Source: a virus. Taken from it: a DNA stretch of 64,000 nucleotides. The DNA is taken from the IMG/VR virus record IMGVR_UViG_3300043464_002284, positions 1 through 64,000 of that record. One strand, 5' to 3'. The notes below the pieces were generated by a model. The model was given only the letters and a program-made list of their open reading frames with translations. It was not told where the DNA came from and made no database searches. The first letter of the stretch is position 1. Each line of letters opens with the position of its first letter. Positions 41,511 through 50,400 of this stretch are shown here, one piece after another. The translations under genes were made by a program, and so were the position numbers.

Positions 41511-43372
41511 AAAACTACGTTCCACTTCATGCACACTCTCACTACAGTCTATTGGATGGCCTCAGCAAGCCTGTTAAAATGGCTGAAAGATGTTCAAAAA
41601 TCGGTGTTAAATCTTGTGCTTTAACGGACCATGGCACAATAGCTGGTTCTGTTCAATTCTTTCAGGCAATGAAGTCTAAAGGAATAAAGCCTATTTTGGG
41701 CTGCGAGATTTATGTAAGTGAACAAGATTCTCATATTAAGACTAAAGAAAATAGTTCCTTAAGTCATTTCATATTATTGGCTAAAAACCTAAGTGGATGG
41801 AATGATCTTATAGCCATTATTTCTGAGTGTAATAAACCAGACAATTTTTATCATAAGCCGAGAATTAGCTTTGACAAATTAAGAGGCTTATTGAAAGGCA
41901 ATATTCTTGGCTTTTCTGGACATTTGGGTTCTTGTTTAGCTGATGCCATAACAAAAGACAGAGACGATGCCATTAAAATAGGTACAGAACACATCGGCTT
42001 GATGAAGGATGTTTTTGGTGCTGAAAATTATTTTCTGGAAGCACAACTAATGGACAGAGAATTCACACCAGAACAAATTGAATTAACGGAAACTATACGC
42101 AGACTAGGCAAATTAACCAACACTAGAGTTATTTGTACTCCAGATGCTCATTATTGCGAGAAAGAAGATTCTGTAGACCAAAGAATATTGTTGTGTAGTA
42201 ATCTAAAAATAACACTAACAGATATTAATAAGAAAATCTTAAATGGACAAGATGTTCCCATGGGTTGTTTCTTTAGGTCTGACAACTTTCATATCTTGTC
42301 TCCAGAAGAAATAGCAGAGCTACACACAGAAGAAGAAATAGAAAATACACTATATGTAGACGGCTTATGTGATAATTATGACATACTACACAAACCCATG
42401 TTACCTCCTTTTGAGTGTCCTGGTGGTATGAACCCAGACGCATATTTGAGAGAGCTATGCAGAAAAGGATGGAAAGAAAAAATAGCAAATAATATAGATA
42501 AAGAACTACAACAGTCTTATGTAGATAGAATTAAGTATGAACTAGAAATATTACAGGGTGCTGGATTATCTAGCTACTTTTTAATAGTGGGGGATATTGT
42601 AAATAAGGTTAGACATGAGCATTGGCTACCCGGCCCTGGCAGAGGATCCGCTGCCGGATGCTTGGTGTCGTTTTTAATAGGTATTACGTCTATTGATCCA
42701 ATGAAATATAATTTGATTTTTGAAAGATTTTATAATGCTGGTAGAAATACCCAAGATCGCATCTCCATGCCAGATATTGACGTAGACGTTCCTATTGATA
42801 AAAGAGAAGAGATTATCAGCTATATTAAAAACAAGTATGGTTCAAGCAAGGTGTCTCAAATGATTACTTTCAATACCATGAAAGGAAGAGGAGCACTTAA
42901 GGAAGTATTAAGGGTCTATGGCAATGTTACATTCGACGAAATGAATCGTATTACAAAATTTATTCCAGACGAAGCTAAGATAGCAGACGAACTACAGGAA
43001 ATGAAAGAAGATACGGGAGAAGCATCGATTATTCGCTGGGCACTAGAAAACAATGTTGACAACCTCAAGGAATGGTGTTATATTGATGAGGATGGTGCTT
43101 TGTCTGGTCCGCTGGCAAAAAGATTTGAACAGGCTATACGCTTAGAGGGAACTAAAGCTAATCAATCTAAACACGCTGCTGGCGTTGTCATCAGTAGCCA
43201 GGAATTGAGTGCCGTTTGTCCTATGGTTTACGATTCAAAAAACAAACAATGTATCGCTGGAATGGAAATGCAAGACTTAGAAGCCATCGGAGTTATTAAG
43301 TTCGATATTTTAGGCATAGCGTTATTGGATAAAATTATGCTTATTTCTGACCTAATGAAAGCCGGTGTATAA
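41507..43372 (+). CDS. dnaE: DNA polymerase III alpha, N-terminal part (PHP and palm)
   Basis: 621 residues. Family C replicative polymerase fragment. PHP domain at 1-210 (HAHSHYSLLDG, ALTDHGTIAGS, and later metal ligands). Polymerase palm with PGRGSAAGCLVSFLIGIT and the catalytic aspartates Asp423 and Asp425 in PDIDVDVP; the third, Asp600, is in GVIKFDILGIALL. The protein stops 21 residues later, where intact DnaE continues into the fingers. The missing fingers, thumb and OB part is the gene at 44294. Together the two add up to 1160 residues, about full length. There is no intein-like Cys start or splice junction at the end. Confidence 0.88.
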   Translation: MKNYVPLHAHSHYSLLDGLSKPVKMAERCSKIGVKSCALTDHGTIAGSVQFFQAMKSKGIKPILGCEIYVSEQDSHIKTKENSSLSHFILLAKNLSGWNDLIAIISECNKPDNFYHKPRISFDKLRGLLKGNILGFSGHLGSCLADAITKDRDDAIKIGTEHIGLMKDVFGAENYFLEAQLMDREFTPEQIELTETIRRLGKLTNTRVICTPDAHYCEKEDSVDQRILLCSNLKITLTDINKKILNGQDVPMGCFFRSDNFHILSPEEIAELHTEEEIENTLYVDGLCDNYDILHKPMLPPFECPGGMNPDAYLRELCRKGWKEKIANNIDKELQQSYVDRIKYELEILQGAGLSSYFLIVGDIVNKVRHEHWLPGPGRGSAAGCLVSFLIGITSIDPMKYNLIFERFYNAGRNTQDRISMPDIDVDVPIDKREEIISYIKNKYGSSKVSQMITFNTMKGRGALKEVLRVYGNVTFDEMNRITKFIPDEAKIADELQEMKEDTGEASIIRWALENNVDNLKEWCYIDEDGALSGPLAKRFEQAIRLEGTKANQSKHAAGVVISSQELSAVCPMVYDSKNKQCIAGMEMQDLEAIGVIKFDILGIALLDKIMLISDLMKAGV

Positions 43373-43378
43373 TCTTCT
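43364..43378 (+). promoter_or_regulatory. Candidate phage promoter, GGTGTAT motif
   Basis: GGTGTATAATCTTCT, overlapping the last codons of the dnaE N-part, 66 bases before the ATG at 43430. It also contains a TATAAT box. Would separately express the second half of the polymerase with its exonuclease. Confidence 0.4.
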
Positions 43379-43429
43379 GTGTAGAAACAGAAACCTTTAT
43401 ATCAAACCTTCTTTAAAAGGAGAATTATT

Positions 43430-43609
43430 ATGGAAAAGAAATTCGGAGAAATAGCTGTAGGCGATAGATTTATATTAAATGGTGTCGAGTATGTCAAAAC
43501 CCCCGACGTCAGAATTAGTTGCTGTCGTAGCGTCAATTGTCAGAGCGTGGGTAATCCAGACCAAAAAGAATTTATATCTGTAGAAACGGTGGTTAATATA
43601 AATGGCTAA
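43430..43609 (+). CDS. Small hypothetical protein between the dnaE halves
   Basis: 59 residues, with an excellent ribosome site (AAAAGGAG) before the ATG. The sequence reads FGEIAVGDRFILNGVEYVKT, then VRISCCRSVNCQ and FISVETVVNING: a small beta-barrel-like SH3-type pattern with three nearby Cys. Similar short proteins are common in phages, with no assigned function that I can name. It overlaps the exonuclease start by 8 bases. The strong ribosome site suggests substantial expression. Confidence 0.6.
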   Translation: MEKKFGEIAVGDRFILNGVEYVKTPDVRISCCRSVNCQSVGNPDQKEFISVETVVNING

Positions 43610-44291
43610 TTATCAAAAACTTTGTGTGTTCGATCTTGAAACCGATGGGGCTAATCCTGAAAAATGTAGTCCTGTCCAAATTGCGGCTGTAATGGTTGAT
43701 CCATATAAATTAGAAATTATACCGGATTCAGAATTCAACATCTGTTTAAAACCAGAAGCATTGCAGCAAAATACAGAGTACGATTACAACGACAGTGATG
43801 TGCTAGACTTTCATGCCAAGGTTAAAGGAACATCAAAAGCCGAAGTGTTGAAAGAATGGCACGGTTATCAGCCTCAAGATCAGGGATGGAAGTTATTTGT
43901 TTCCTACTTAGAGCTATATCATACTCGATCAGAGAAAAAATCGTGTTTTACAGCACCTATTGCTGCTGGTTATAATATCAATAGATTTGATATGAAAATC
44001 ATAGAAAGATTAAGTACGAAATATAATAACATAAACAAAGAGGGCAAGACCTCTCTTTTCTATCCTAGGGATGTTGCGGACATGATGAATGTCATGTTCT
44101 ATTGGTTCGAAGGAAATAACGAGCTTAAAAACTATACCTTGGATCATGTTCGAGAATATTTTGGCATGTCTAAGGACGGGGCACACGACGCATTAAAAGA
44201 TACCAAAGATACGGCCCAACTATTAATTAGATTTATGAGACTACATCGCAACCTATCTAACAAGATTAAGTTCAAAGGATCTTTTGTTTAA
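43602..44291 (+). CDS. DnaQ-like 3'-5' exonuclease
   Basis: 229 residues. DEDDh exonuclease signature: FDLETDG (Asp11, Glu13), GYNINRFDMKI (motif II Asp) and AHDALKDTKDTA (His195, Asp200). Acts as a proofreading subunit equivalent to Pol III epsilon. Placed between the two dnaE parts, so it is probably the proofreading partner of the split alpha. An insertion FYWFEGNNELKNYTLDHVREYFGM fits the helical region before motif III. Overlaps the upstream small gene and ends two bases before the dnaE C-part start. Confidence 0.87.
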   Translation: MANYQKLCVFDLETDGANPEKCSPVQIAAVMVDPYKLEIIPDSEFNICLKPEALQQNTEYDYNDSDVLDFHAKVKGTSKAEVLKEWHGYQPQDQGWKLFVSYLELYHTRSEKKSCFTAPIAAGYNINRFDMKIIERLSTKYNNINKEGKTSLFYPRDVADMMNVMFYWFEGNNELKNYTLDHVREYFGMSKDGAHDALKDTKDTAQLLIRFMRLHRNLSNKIKFKGSFV

Positions 44292-44293
44292 TA

Positions 44294-45913
44294 ATGTCAG
44301 AATATTTAACTTTCGAGTGTGGATGTAAATTCCCAGTACAGAAAACTTCTGATGGAGCAATTTCTGTATCTTTCTCTCCAAAAATCGAAGATATAGACCT
44401 TAACTGTTCTAAAACCTGGGATTTAATATCTGAGGGTAATACTAAAGGCTGTTTTCAGTTGGAGTCTAGATTGGGTCAATCTATGGCCAAGAAACTCAAG
44501 CCAGAAAATATAGAACAGCTTTCTGCTCTAATCAGTATCTTGAGACCGGGATGTTTGGAAGCTATTAGAGAAGGAAAGAGCGTTTCAAATCACTATATCG
44601 ATAAAAAAAATGGACAGGAAAGTGTAGATTACTTTCATCCTAGTTTAGAGTCTGTACTCAGAACAACTTACGGTGAGATGATCTATCAAGAACAGGCTAT
44701 GGAAATTGCTCAAACAATAGCTGGTTTTGATTTAAAAGAAGCAGACATGCTTAGAAAAGCCATTGGAAAAAAGAAGCCAGAAGAAATGGCTAAGGTTAAA
44801 TCTAAGTTCCTAGAAGGAACAAAAAACAAGCAAATAGTTTCAGAAAATCAGGCAGAAGAGATTTTTAGTTGGATCGAAAAAAGCCAAAGATATAGCTTCA
44901 ACAAGTCACATGCCGTATCATATGCCATTAATGGCTACTTATCAGCATATGCTAAAGCTCATTTTCCTAGAGTATTTTTTGCGTCATATTTAAGATTTGC
45001 TAAAGATAAAATTGATCCTCAGCAAGAGATAAAAGAACTAATAAGAAACGCTAATGAGATGGATATAAATATTTATATTCCTGATTTTAGAAATCTTAAT
45101 GAGTTTTTTACAATCAAAGACAAGAACATATACTTTGGATTAACTGATATTAAAGGTGTTGGAGCTTCTGTCTATAAAAAGATTCTGGAGATTACAGAAC
45201 CTCTTGATGTGACCTCTTTGTCTTGGTTGGAAACAACAACTAAGATTTTAATGAAGATTAATTCTACGGCAGCAAAAGCTCTTATATCTGCTGGGGCATT
45301 CGACTTCTTTAAGAAAAACAGAACCCAAATGTTATTTGAATATGAACTATTAAGTAATTTAACACAAAAAGAGCTAGAGCAATTTGACAAGATTATGGTT
45401 CCTCAAGAGACGCTCAAAAACAATATTATAAGACTAACAGAAATCGGTAAACTAAATAAAAACAGGAAAGACATTGTAATCAATTTAATTAAGTCAATAG
45501 ACAATCCACCATATTCTCTAATAGATAAGATAGAATGGTTATCTGATACAGAGAGTGGTTTGCTGGGAACATCTATAACCTGTTCTAAGCTAGACACATA
45601 CGACATCAGTATGACCAACATGGATTGTAAGGCATATAAGAATACCTATATAGACAAAAATATTATTCTGGCTGGTGAAATTACCAATATTAATATCGTA
45701 AAAACTAAAAAAGGTAAAAATCCTGGACAGGAAATGGCATTTGTTAGTGTCGAAGACAATAGTGGCATGTTAGACTCTGTTGTCTTTTTTCCAGAAAAGT
45801 GGACCGAATACAAGCACTATTTATTCGAAAGGAATATATTGATATTCGTCGGCAACAAAACCAAAAACAAAGATGCCTTTGTGGTAGAAAAATGTTTTAT
45901 TCCAAAATCTTGA
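44294..45913 (+). CDS. dnaE: DNA polymerase III alpha, C-terminal part (fingers and OB)
   Basis: 539 residues. From about residue 38 it follows DnaE fingers exactly: LISEGNTKGCFQLESR, LSALISILRPGCLEA, FHPSLESVLRTTYGEMIYQEQAMEIAQ, DLKEADMLRKAIGKKKPEEM, YSFNKSHAVSYAI. Later come the helix-hairpin-helix region and an OB-fold (ILAGEITNINIVKTKKGK, FVSVEDNSGMLDSVVFFPE). The first 37 residues (EYLTFECGCKFPV) are not part of normal DnaE and may be a docking extension. It lacks an obvious C-terminal clamp-binding tail. It must associate with the 41507 product to form an active polymerase; no clamp or clamp-loader gene was recognised in this window. Confidence 0.88.
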   Translation: MSEYLTFECGCKFPVQKTSDGAISVSFSPKIEDIDLNCSKTWDLISEGNTKGCFQLESRLGQSMAKKLKPENIEQLSALISILRPGCLEAIREGKSVSNHYIDKKNGQESVDYFHPSLESVLRTTYGEMIYQEQAMEIAQTIAGFDLKEADMLRKAIGKKKPEEMAKVKSKFLEGTKNKQIVSENQAEEIFSWIEKSQRYSFNKSHAVSYAINGYLSAYAKAHFPRVFFASYLRFAKDKIDPQQEIKELIRNANEMDINIYIPDFRNLNEFFTIKDKNIYFGLTDIKGVGASVYKKILEITEPLDVTSLSWLETTTKILMKINSTAAKALISAGAFDFFKKNRTQMLFEYELLSNLTQKELEQFDKIMVPQETLKNNIIRLTEIGKLNKNRKDIVINLIKSIDNPPYSLIDKIEWLSDTESGLLGTSITCSKLDTYDISMTNMDCKAYKNTYIDKNIILAGEITNINIVKTKKGKNPGQEMAFVSVEDNSGMLDSVVFFPEKWTEYKHYLFERNILIFVGNKTKNKDAFVVEKCFIPKS

Positions 45914-45938
45914 CTTTCTGCCACCCCTCTAGTATTAT
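45910..45938 (+). promoter_or_regulatory. Sigma70-like promoter for ssb
   Basis: TTGACT (45910-45915), spacer of 17 bases, then TATTAT (45933-45938). The -35 hexamer overlaps the dnaE stop. It lies 50 bases upstream of the ssb ATG, with AAGGAG as ribosome site. Unlike other gaps it has no GGTGTAT motif, so ssb may be read by unmodified host RNA polymerase. Confidence 0.7.
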
Positions 45939-45987
45939 ACTGTGTTGTGTCTGATTACTTTTTGAACTGAACTAAGGAGAACATTGA

Positions 45988-46365
45988 ATGAATATTACAA
46001 TTCTAAGAGGAAACCTTGCTCGTGATCCAGAACTTCGCGTAGTCAATACTGGAGGAAAGCAAACTTCGGTAGTAAATTTTACTGTTGCAGTTTCTCGCGA
46101 ATACACAAAGGCAAATGGAGAAAAGGACAAGGTTGCATCTTTCATTAATTGTGAAGCATGGGACACTGGAGCAGAGATCATCGGGTCGTCTTTCCAGAAG
46201 GGCGATTTGGTATTAGTGGAAGGATCACTTAGGAATGACACCTGGGAGAAAGACGGCGTTAAGCATAGTAGTCTAAAAGTAAGAGTAAACAACTTCTCAA
46301 AGATTACTAAGCTAAGTAAGGCAGCCAAGTCTCAGGCAGAAGAGAGTGAAGTAGTCAACTTCTAA
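45988..46365 (+). CDS. ssb: Single-stranded DNA-binding protein
   Basis: 125 residues. Bacterial-type SSB OB-fold: ITILRGNLARDPELR, VVNFTVAVSREY, SFINCEAWDTGAEII, FQKGDLVLVEGSLRND. It coats ssDNA at the fork and in UvsX recombination. The usual acidic DDDIPF tail is reduced to EESEVVNF, so interaction with host tail-binding partners may be weaker. The gene stands alone between a sigma70-like promoter and a strong terminator, and its codons are somewhat richer in G+C than neighbours, consistent with high expression. Confidence 0.93.
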   Translation: MNITILRGNLARDPELRVVNTGGKQTSVVNFTVAVSREYTKANGEKDKVASFINCEAWDTGAEIIGSSFQKGDLVLVEGSLRNDTWEKDGVKHSSLKVRVNNFSKITKLSKAAKSQAEESEVVNF

Positions 46366-46389
46366 TCAAAAGAACTGTCAAAAATAGGG

Positions 46390-46420
46390 TGGGGGCTGGG
46401 TTATCTCGGCCCCCATTTTA
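46390..46420 (+). terminator. Rho-independent terminator after ssb
   Basis: A 7-base-pair G/C-rich stem (TGGGGGC at 46390-46396 with GCCCCCA at 46409-46415) with a 12-base loop, followed by TTTTATTAT. It lies 25 bases after the ssb stop. Confidence 0.82.
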
Positions 46421-46434
46421 TTATCTTTACCAAT

Positions 46435-48111
46435 ATGAATAAAAATAAACTAAAAGTATTAATGTGTTCAGAAGCCAGTTTTTTAAGTTCTGGTTTTGCT
46501 GTTTATGCCAGAGAGCTTCTCTCTCGTCTTCATGCAACCCAAAAATATGAAATAGCTGAGTTTGCTTCTTATGGAACTGTCAACGATCCCAGAGACGGCT
46601 CCATCAAATGGAAATATTACGCTAATGCTGTAGGTCCAAATGATCCTAGGAGTTCTGATTATAACTCCAGAATAGATAATCAATTTGGCAGGTGGAGGTT
46701 TGAAAAGGTTTTGTTGGATTTTAAGCCTGATGTGGTAATTGACGTTAGAGATTATTGGATGAGCGCCTATCAAGCAATGTCCCCGTTAAGAAAATACTTT
46801 CATTGGATTCTTATGCCCACAGTCGATTCTGAACCACAGCAAGAGGCATGGCTAGACACGTATTTGTCTGCTGATGCCGTGTTTACTTATTCTGACTGGG
46901 GTGCCGAGGTATTAAAAAAACAAACCTCTGGAAAGATCAATTACATCGACACAGCCGCTCCAGGCGTTGATCTATCTATTTTTAAGCCACAGACCAAGGA
47001 CTATAAGCTTGGACTTAAAAATAAACTTAATATACCATCAGATTCTATTATTTTAGGGTCTGTAATGAGAAACCAAAAAAGGAAACTAATCCCTGATCTC
47101 TTTTTATCTTTTAGAAATTTACTGGACATATTTGAAAAAGAATCTCCAGACATTGGTTCTAAATTATATCTATATCTGCACACCAGCTATCCAGACGCAG
47201 GGTGGGATATACCCGAACTCTTAAAGGAATATCGTATATCTAATAAGGTTCTATTAACTTACATTTGCAAACAATGTAAAAATTTCTATAGTAGAACATT
47301 TGCTGGCCCTGTAATCGGTTGTCCTCGTTGTGGGGAAATATCTTGCCAATTTACATCGGTTACTCAGGGTATCACATCCGAACAGCTATCAGACATATAT
47401 AATCTATTTGATTGTTATATACAATACGCTATATGTGAAGGTGCTGGAATGCCACAAGTTGAGGCAGGGGCGTGTGGGCTTCCCATTTTTACTGTTGACT
47501 ATAGTGCTATGATTGATATCATAGAAAAACTTAAAGCAACACCTATTAAGGTTAAGTCTAGATTTAAAGAACTAGAAACAAAAGCCATAAGAGTATACCC
47601 AGACAATGAAGATTTAGTAAAGAAACTTTATAAGTTCTTAAATTCTTCTAAGAAAGACAATCAACAACAATCTAATAATATTAGGAAGTTAACAACAAAA
47701 TATTTTGATTGGGATATTTGTTTTAAAAAATGGGAATCTTATTTAGATACTTTAGATAAGAATGGATATAGGTCCAATTGGGATAGTCCCATGATCCATA
47801 TGTCAAATGTAAAAACCCCAACCAAACACAATCCGCAAGATAATTTTGATTTGCTGATGTATATTTGTAATAACGTATTTCATAATCATAACATGATGTC
47901 TTCTATGATTTTATTGGGTATGCTTAAAGATATAGATTATGGTTTTATCCAATCTGGGTTGAATATTCAGCCATCGAACCTAGAAGATACTATGGAAACA
48001 ATAAATACAATGATACATAATAATAACGCAACAGAGTCAGTTAGATTGAGTGGTCAAGTCTTTGATGATGACTATATCAGATATGCAAACATGAAAGGTT
48101 CCTCCATATGA
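46435..48111 (+). CDS. GT4-like glycosyltransferase with zinc ribbon
   Basis: 558 residues. GT-B fold enzyme: N-terminal acceptor domain (VLMCSEASFLSSGFAVYARELL, a glycine-rich start motif), and a C-terminal donor domain with the EX7E motif CEGAGMPQVEAGACGLP (Glu335, Glu343). A zinc ribbon (CKQCKNFYSR, then CPRCGEI; about 280-302) is inserted in the donor domain, which I have not seen as standard. The C-terminal 130 residues are extra. It transfers a sugar from an activated donor; acceptor unknown, perhaps DNA, a virion protein or a host surface. First gene of an eight-gene coupled cluster. Confidence 0.8.
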   Translation: MNKNKLKVLMCSEASFLSSGFAVYARELLSRLHATQKYEIAEFASYGTVNDPRDGSIKWKYYANAVGPNDPRSSDYNSRIDNQFGRWRFEKVLLDFKPDVVIDVRDYWMSAYQAMSPLRKYFHWILMPTVDSEPQQEAWLDTYLSADAVFTYSDWGAEVLKKQTSGKINYIDTAAPGVDLSIFKPQTKDYKLGLKNKLNIPSDSIILGSVMRNQKRKLIPDLFLSFRNLLDIFEKESPDIGSKLYLYLHTSYPDAGWDIPELLKEYRISNKVLLTYICKQCKNFYSRTFAGPVIGCPRCGEISCQFTSVTQGITSEQLSDIYNLFDCYIQYAICEGAGMPQVEAGACGLPIFTVDYSAMIDIIEKLKATPIKVKSRFKELETKAIRVYPDNEDLVKKLYKFLNSSKKDNQQQSNNIRKLTTKYFDWDICFKKWESYLDTLDKNGYRSNWDSPMIHMSNVKTPTKHNPQDNFDLLMYICNNVFHNHNMMSSMILLGMLKDIDYGFIQSGLNIQPSNLEDTMETINTMIHNNNATESVRLSGQVFDDDYIRYANMKGSSI

Positions 48112-49118
48112 ATATCCTATATGTCGGACCATATCGTGTAGAAAATGACATTGGTATTGAGTCCCAGTCTCATATTCAAAATTTATTAGCCTCCAAACAT
48201 ACTGTTACAACCAGACCAATTTATACCAGTATTAATGACCCAACAATAAAACTAGATATTCTACCTTGTGAATCACGAATATGTGACTCTTATGATGTTC
48301 TAATACAGCATGCTCCTGTTGATTGGCTTCAACCTCATCAGGGCTTTGTTACAAATATCGCAATACCGATATTGGGTCCAGCTCTGATTCTCAGAGAATG
48401 CCAAGTATCTTCATTGAAGCGATTTAATAAAATCCTCGTAGCTAACACACAAGATGAAGTAAGACTTGTTAGATCTGGTTTAGGCGACTCTATTACTAGA
48501 ATATCCTACCCCATTCTTCCTTCATCGGTAAGCGATATTAAAGATCAGAAAATTGATTTTGGGGTTCATAATAAGTCACTTAAATTCTATTTTTTTGGCA
48601 ATATGCATACAGATGCAGATATTATTCAAAAAATACTTGTTAGTTTTTATACCGCATTTAGGGGAAACTTCGGGAGAAGCCTAATACTGTTATTGGATAA
48701 TGTAACAAATAAAGACAAACAACAATTTATGGAAATAATTAATTCTATTAAACAACAGCTGAAAATACACAAATATCCTAAAAGCACAACAGAGTATGTT
48801 ATGTTTAAGTCGTTATCTTTTCAAGAAAAATTAATGATCCACAATACATGTGATGTTTTTCTAAGTCTTAATTCGACTACTAAGTCAACCATCCAAGAAG
48901 AACATGCAAAATACCTAAATAATGTTATTATTAATACAGAAAACCTAGAGACAGTCTCTGTACCAAGAATTACAAATGAGGATTTTGAGCCAAATGAACG
49001 AGTTGATTCTATTATTACAGAATCCCTTGTTGAACAAATAAAACTGGCTTCCATGATTGACCCAAAATCTCAGAAATATACCACCCCCAATACAAACTAT
49101 CTAGCCAACATAATATGA
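48108..49118 (+). CDS. Probable GT-B glycosyltransferase-like protein
   Basis: 336 residues, coupled by a 4-base ATGA overlap. MNILYVGPYRVENDIGIESQSHIQNLL is a GT-B-like opening, PVDWLQPHQGF and IPILGPALILRECQVSSLKRFNKILVANTQDEV continue the N-terminal Rossmann unit, and KFYFFGNMHTDADIIQ starts a second Rossmann-like unit. No EX7E motif found, so it may be a divergent or inactive member. Likely acts with the preceding glycosyltransferase in the same pathway. Confidence 0.6.
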   Translation: MNILYVGPYRVENDIGIESQSHIQNLLASKHTVTTRPIYTSINDPTIKLDILPCESRICDSYDVLIQHAPVDWLQPHQGFVTNIAIPILGPALILRECQVSSLKRFNKILVANTQDEVRLVRSGLGDSITRISYPILPSSVSDIKDQKIDFGVHNKSLKFYFFGNMHTDADIIQKILVSFYTAFRGNFGRSLILLLDNVTNKDKQQFMEIINSIKQQLKIHKYPKSTTEYVMFKSLSFQEKLMIHNTCDVFLSLNSTTKSTIQEEHAKYLNNVIINTENLETVSVPRITNEDFEPNERVDSIITESLVEQIKLASMIDPKSQKYTTPNTNYLANII

Positions 49119-49984
49119 GCGTTTATCCTAATCATAATATCATTGACAGTGTTTATAGAAATTATAAGAAACTAAAGCCTAGTGTTGTTATAAATGCTCA
49201 GAATAGTATCTTTGCATCTACATTAATAAATCACACTAATGACTATTCTTTTGTAGCAATCAAAAATTCAAAAGAAATGTCAAATCTCTGTAATTTATTT
49301 AATATAAACGCATATATAACATCCGACTATCTTAGTCATTCACAAGAAAGAGATATATATCAACAGTATCATATCAAAGAAATTCTTTTATTAATAGATA
49401 GCCCAATGGTGTTGCTTAAAAAAGAAGATCTGATTTTATTAAGAGACAGACTTAACGACGTTAACAAAATAGTGGTGGGTAGCCAAATAGCATCATCTTG
49501 GGACTTCCTTAAAGAAATTGGAACTATTGATCCGGGAATACCAAAATACTCACTAAATACAGAACCTAGAAAATCAGTTATCGTTATTAGCGATAGTTCT
49601 AATGTCTCAAAAAGAATATGCAAAATATTATATGAGCACTATCCTGATATGAAAATATGCAAAACTTTTGATGACTATAACGAATCCATGAACGATCTTA
49701 ATTCTTATAAGGTGTGTGTTAATTTAAATACCCCAATAGATAGTCTATATGGTCTATATGCGGGGTGTCACGTTATATCTAATAAGTCTTTATATGATCA
49801 TGAAACGATTTATGAGAACATAGAACACATCCCACAACTGATCAAACAAAAAACAGAAACTTTTGATATCCAAGAACAAAAAGATGTTCATTATTCTTTG
49901 GAACAAAAGTATGATTTGCAAAAATTTGCTGCTAATATGAGTAATTTAATGTATAAATATATCAAGGAGCCTTTTTATATATGA
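49115..49984 (+). CDS. Probable GT-B-like protein
   Basis: 289 residues, 4-base overlap. Two alpha/beta units are visible: one with VVINAQNSIFASTLINH and EILLLIDSPMVLL, the other starting KSVIVISDSSNVSKRICKIL and ending DSLYGLYAGCHVISNKSLYD, which resembles the donor-binding end of GT-B enzymes. Catalytic residues could not be assigned. Function inferred from fold pattern and cluster. Confidence 0.5.
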   Translation: MSVYPNHNIIDSVYRNYKKLKPSVVINAQNSIFASTLINHTNDYSFVAIKNSKEMSNLCNLFNINAYITSDYLSHSQERDIYQQYHIKEILLLIDSPMVLLKKEDLILLRDRLNDVNKIVVGSQIASSWDFLKEIGTIDPGIPKYSLNTEPRKSVIVISDSSNVSKRICKILYEHYPDMKICKTFDDYNESMNDLNSYKVCVNLNTPIDSLYGLYAGCHVISNKSLYDHETIYENIEHIPQLIKQKTETFDIQEQKDVHYSLEQKYDLQKFAANMSNLMYKYIKEPFYI

Positions 49985-50400
49985 GTAGAAATATTGCAAT
50001 ATGTATTGACAAGTCGGCATTTAGAGCTATTGATGGATTTAATAGTGTTGACATAAATAATTTAGGTAATATAATAAACTATTCAGTGGGCGCTCTTGTG
50101 ATTGACCATTTAAATATCATCGATGATGATGATATTCCTATGTTATGGCAGGAGATTAGCAGCAAGATGGCTGTTGGTGGACAAATAGTGATGAGATTTA
50201 TTGACGCCAAAGTACTAGCTCAAAAATTTGTTGATAATATCATTGGAGATAAGGAATTTATGAACTATATTTCTATCTTAAAATCTGTATTAACAGTAGA
50301 TAAAATCTATAATCAAATAGGCTCAGATTTCATAGTTACCGATACGGACAGATCAGAGATTTATACAACCATTAAAGTGCTGAGAAATAGTATATCATGA
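49981..50400 (+). CDS. Small methyltransferase-like protein, probably degenerate
   Basis: 139 residues, ribosome site AAGGAG. The stretch GALVIDHLNIIDDDDIPMLWQEISSKMAVGGQIVMRF resembles the middle of a class I SAM-dependent methyltransferase (acidic turn, helix, then GG before the fifth strand). The usual glycine-rich SAM loop is missing, so it may be a truncated or non-catalytic relative. It lies within the sugar cluster with 4-base overlaps on both sides. Confidence 0.42.
   Translation: MSRNIAICIDKSAFRAIDGFNSVDINNLGNIINYSVGALVIDHLNIIDDDDIPMLWQEISSKMAVGGQIVMRFIDAKVLAQKFVDNIIGDKEFMNYISILKSVLTVDKIYNQIGSDFIVTDTDRSEIYTTIKVLRNSIS

Noticed and set aside
43350-44300. Split intein at the dnaE break
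   Set aside because: The N part ends LMKAGV with no following Cys-led intein block, and the C part does not begin with an intein C-terminus ending HN before Cys/Ser/Thr. It is a plain gene split.
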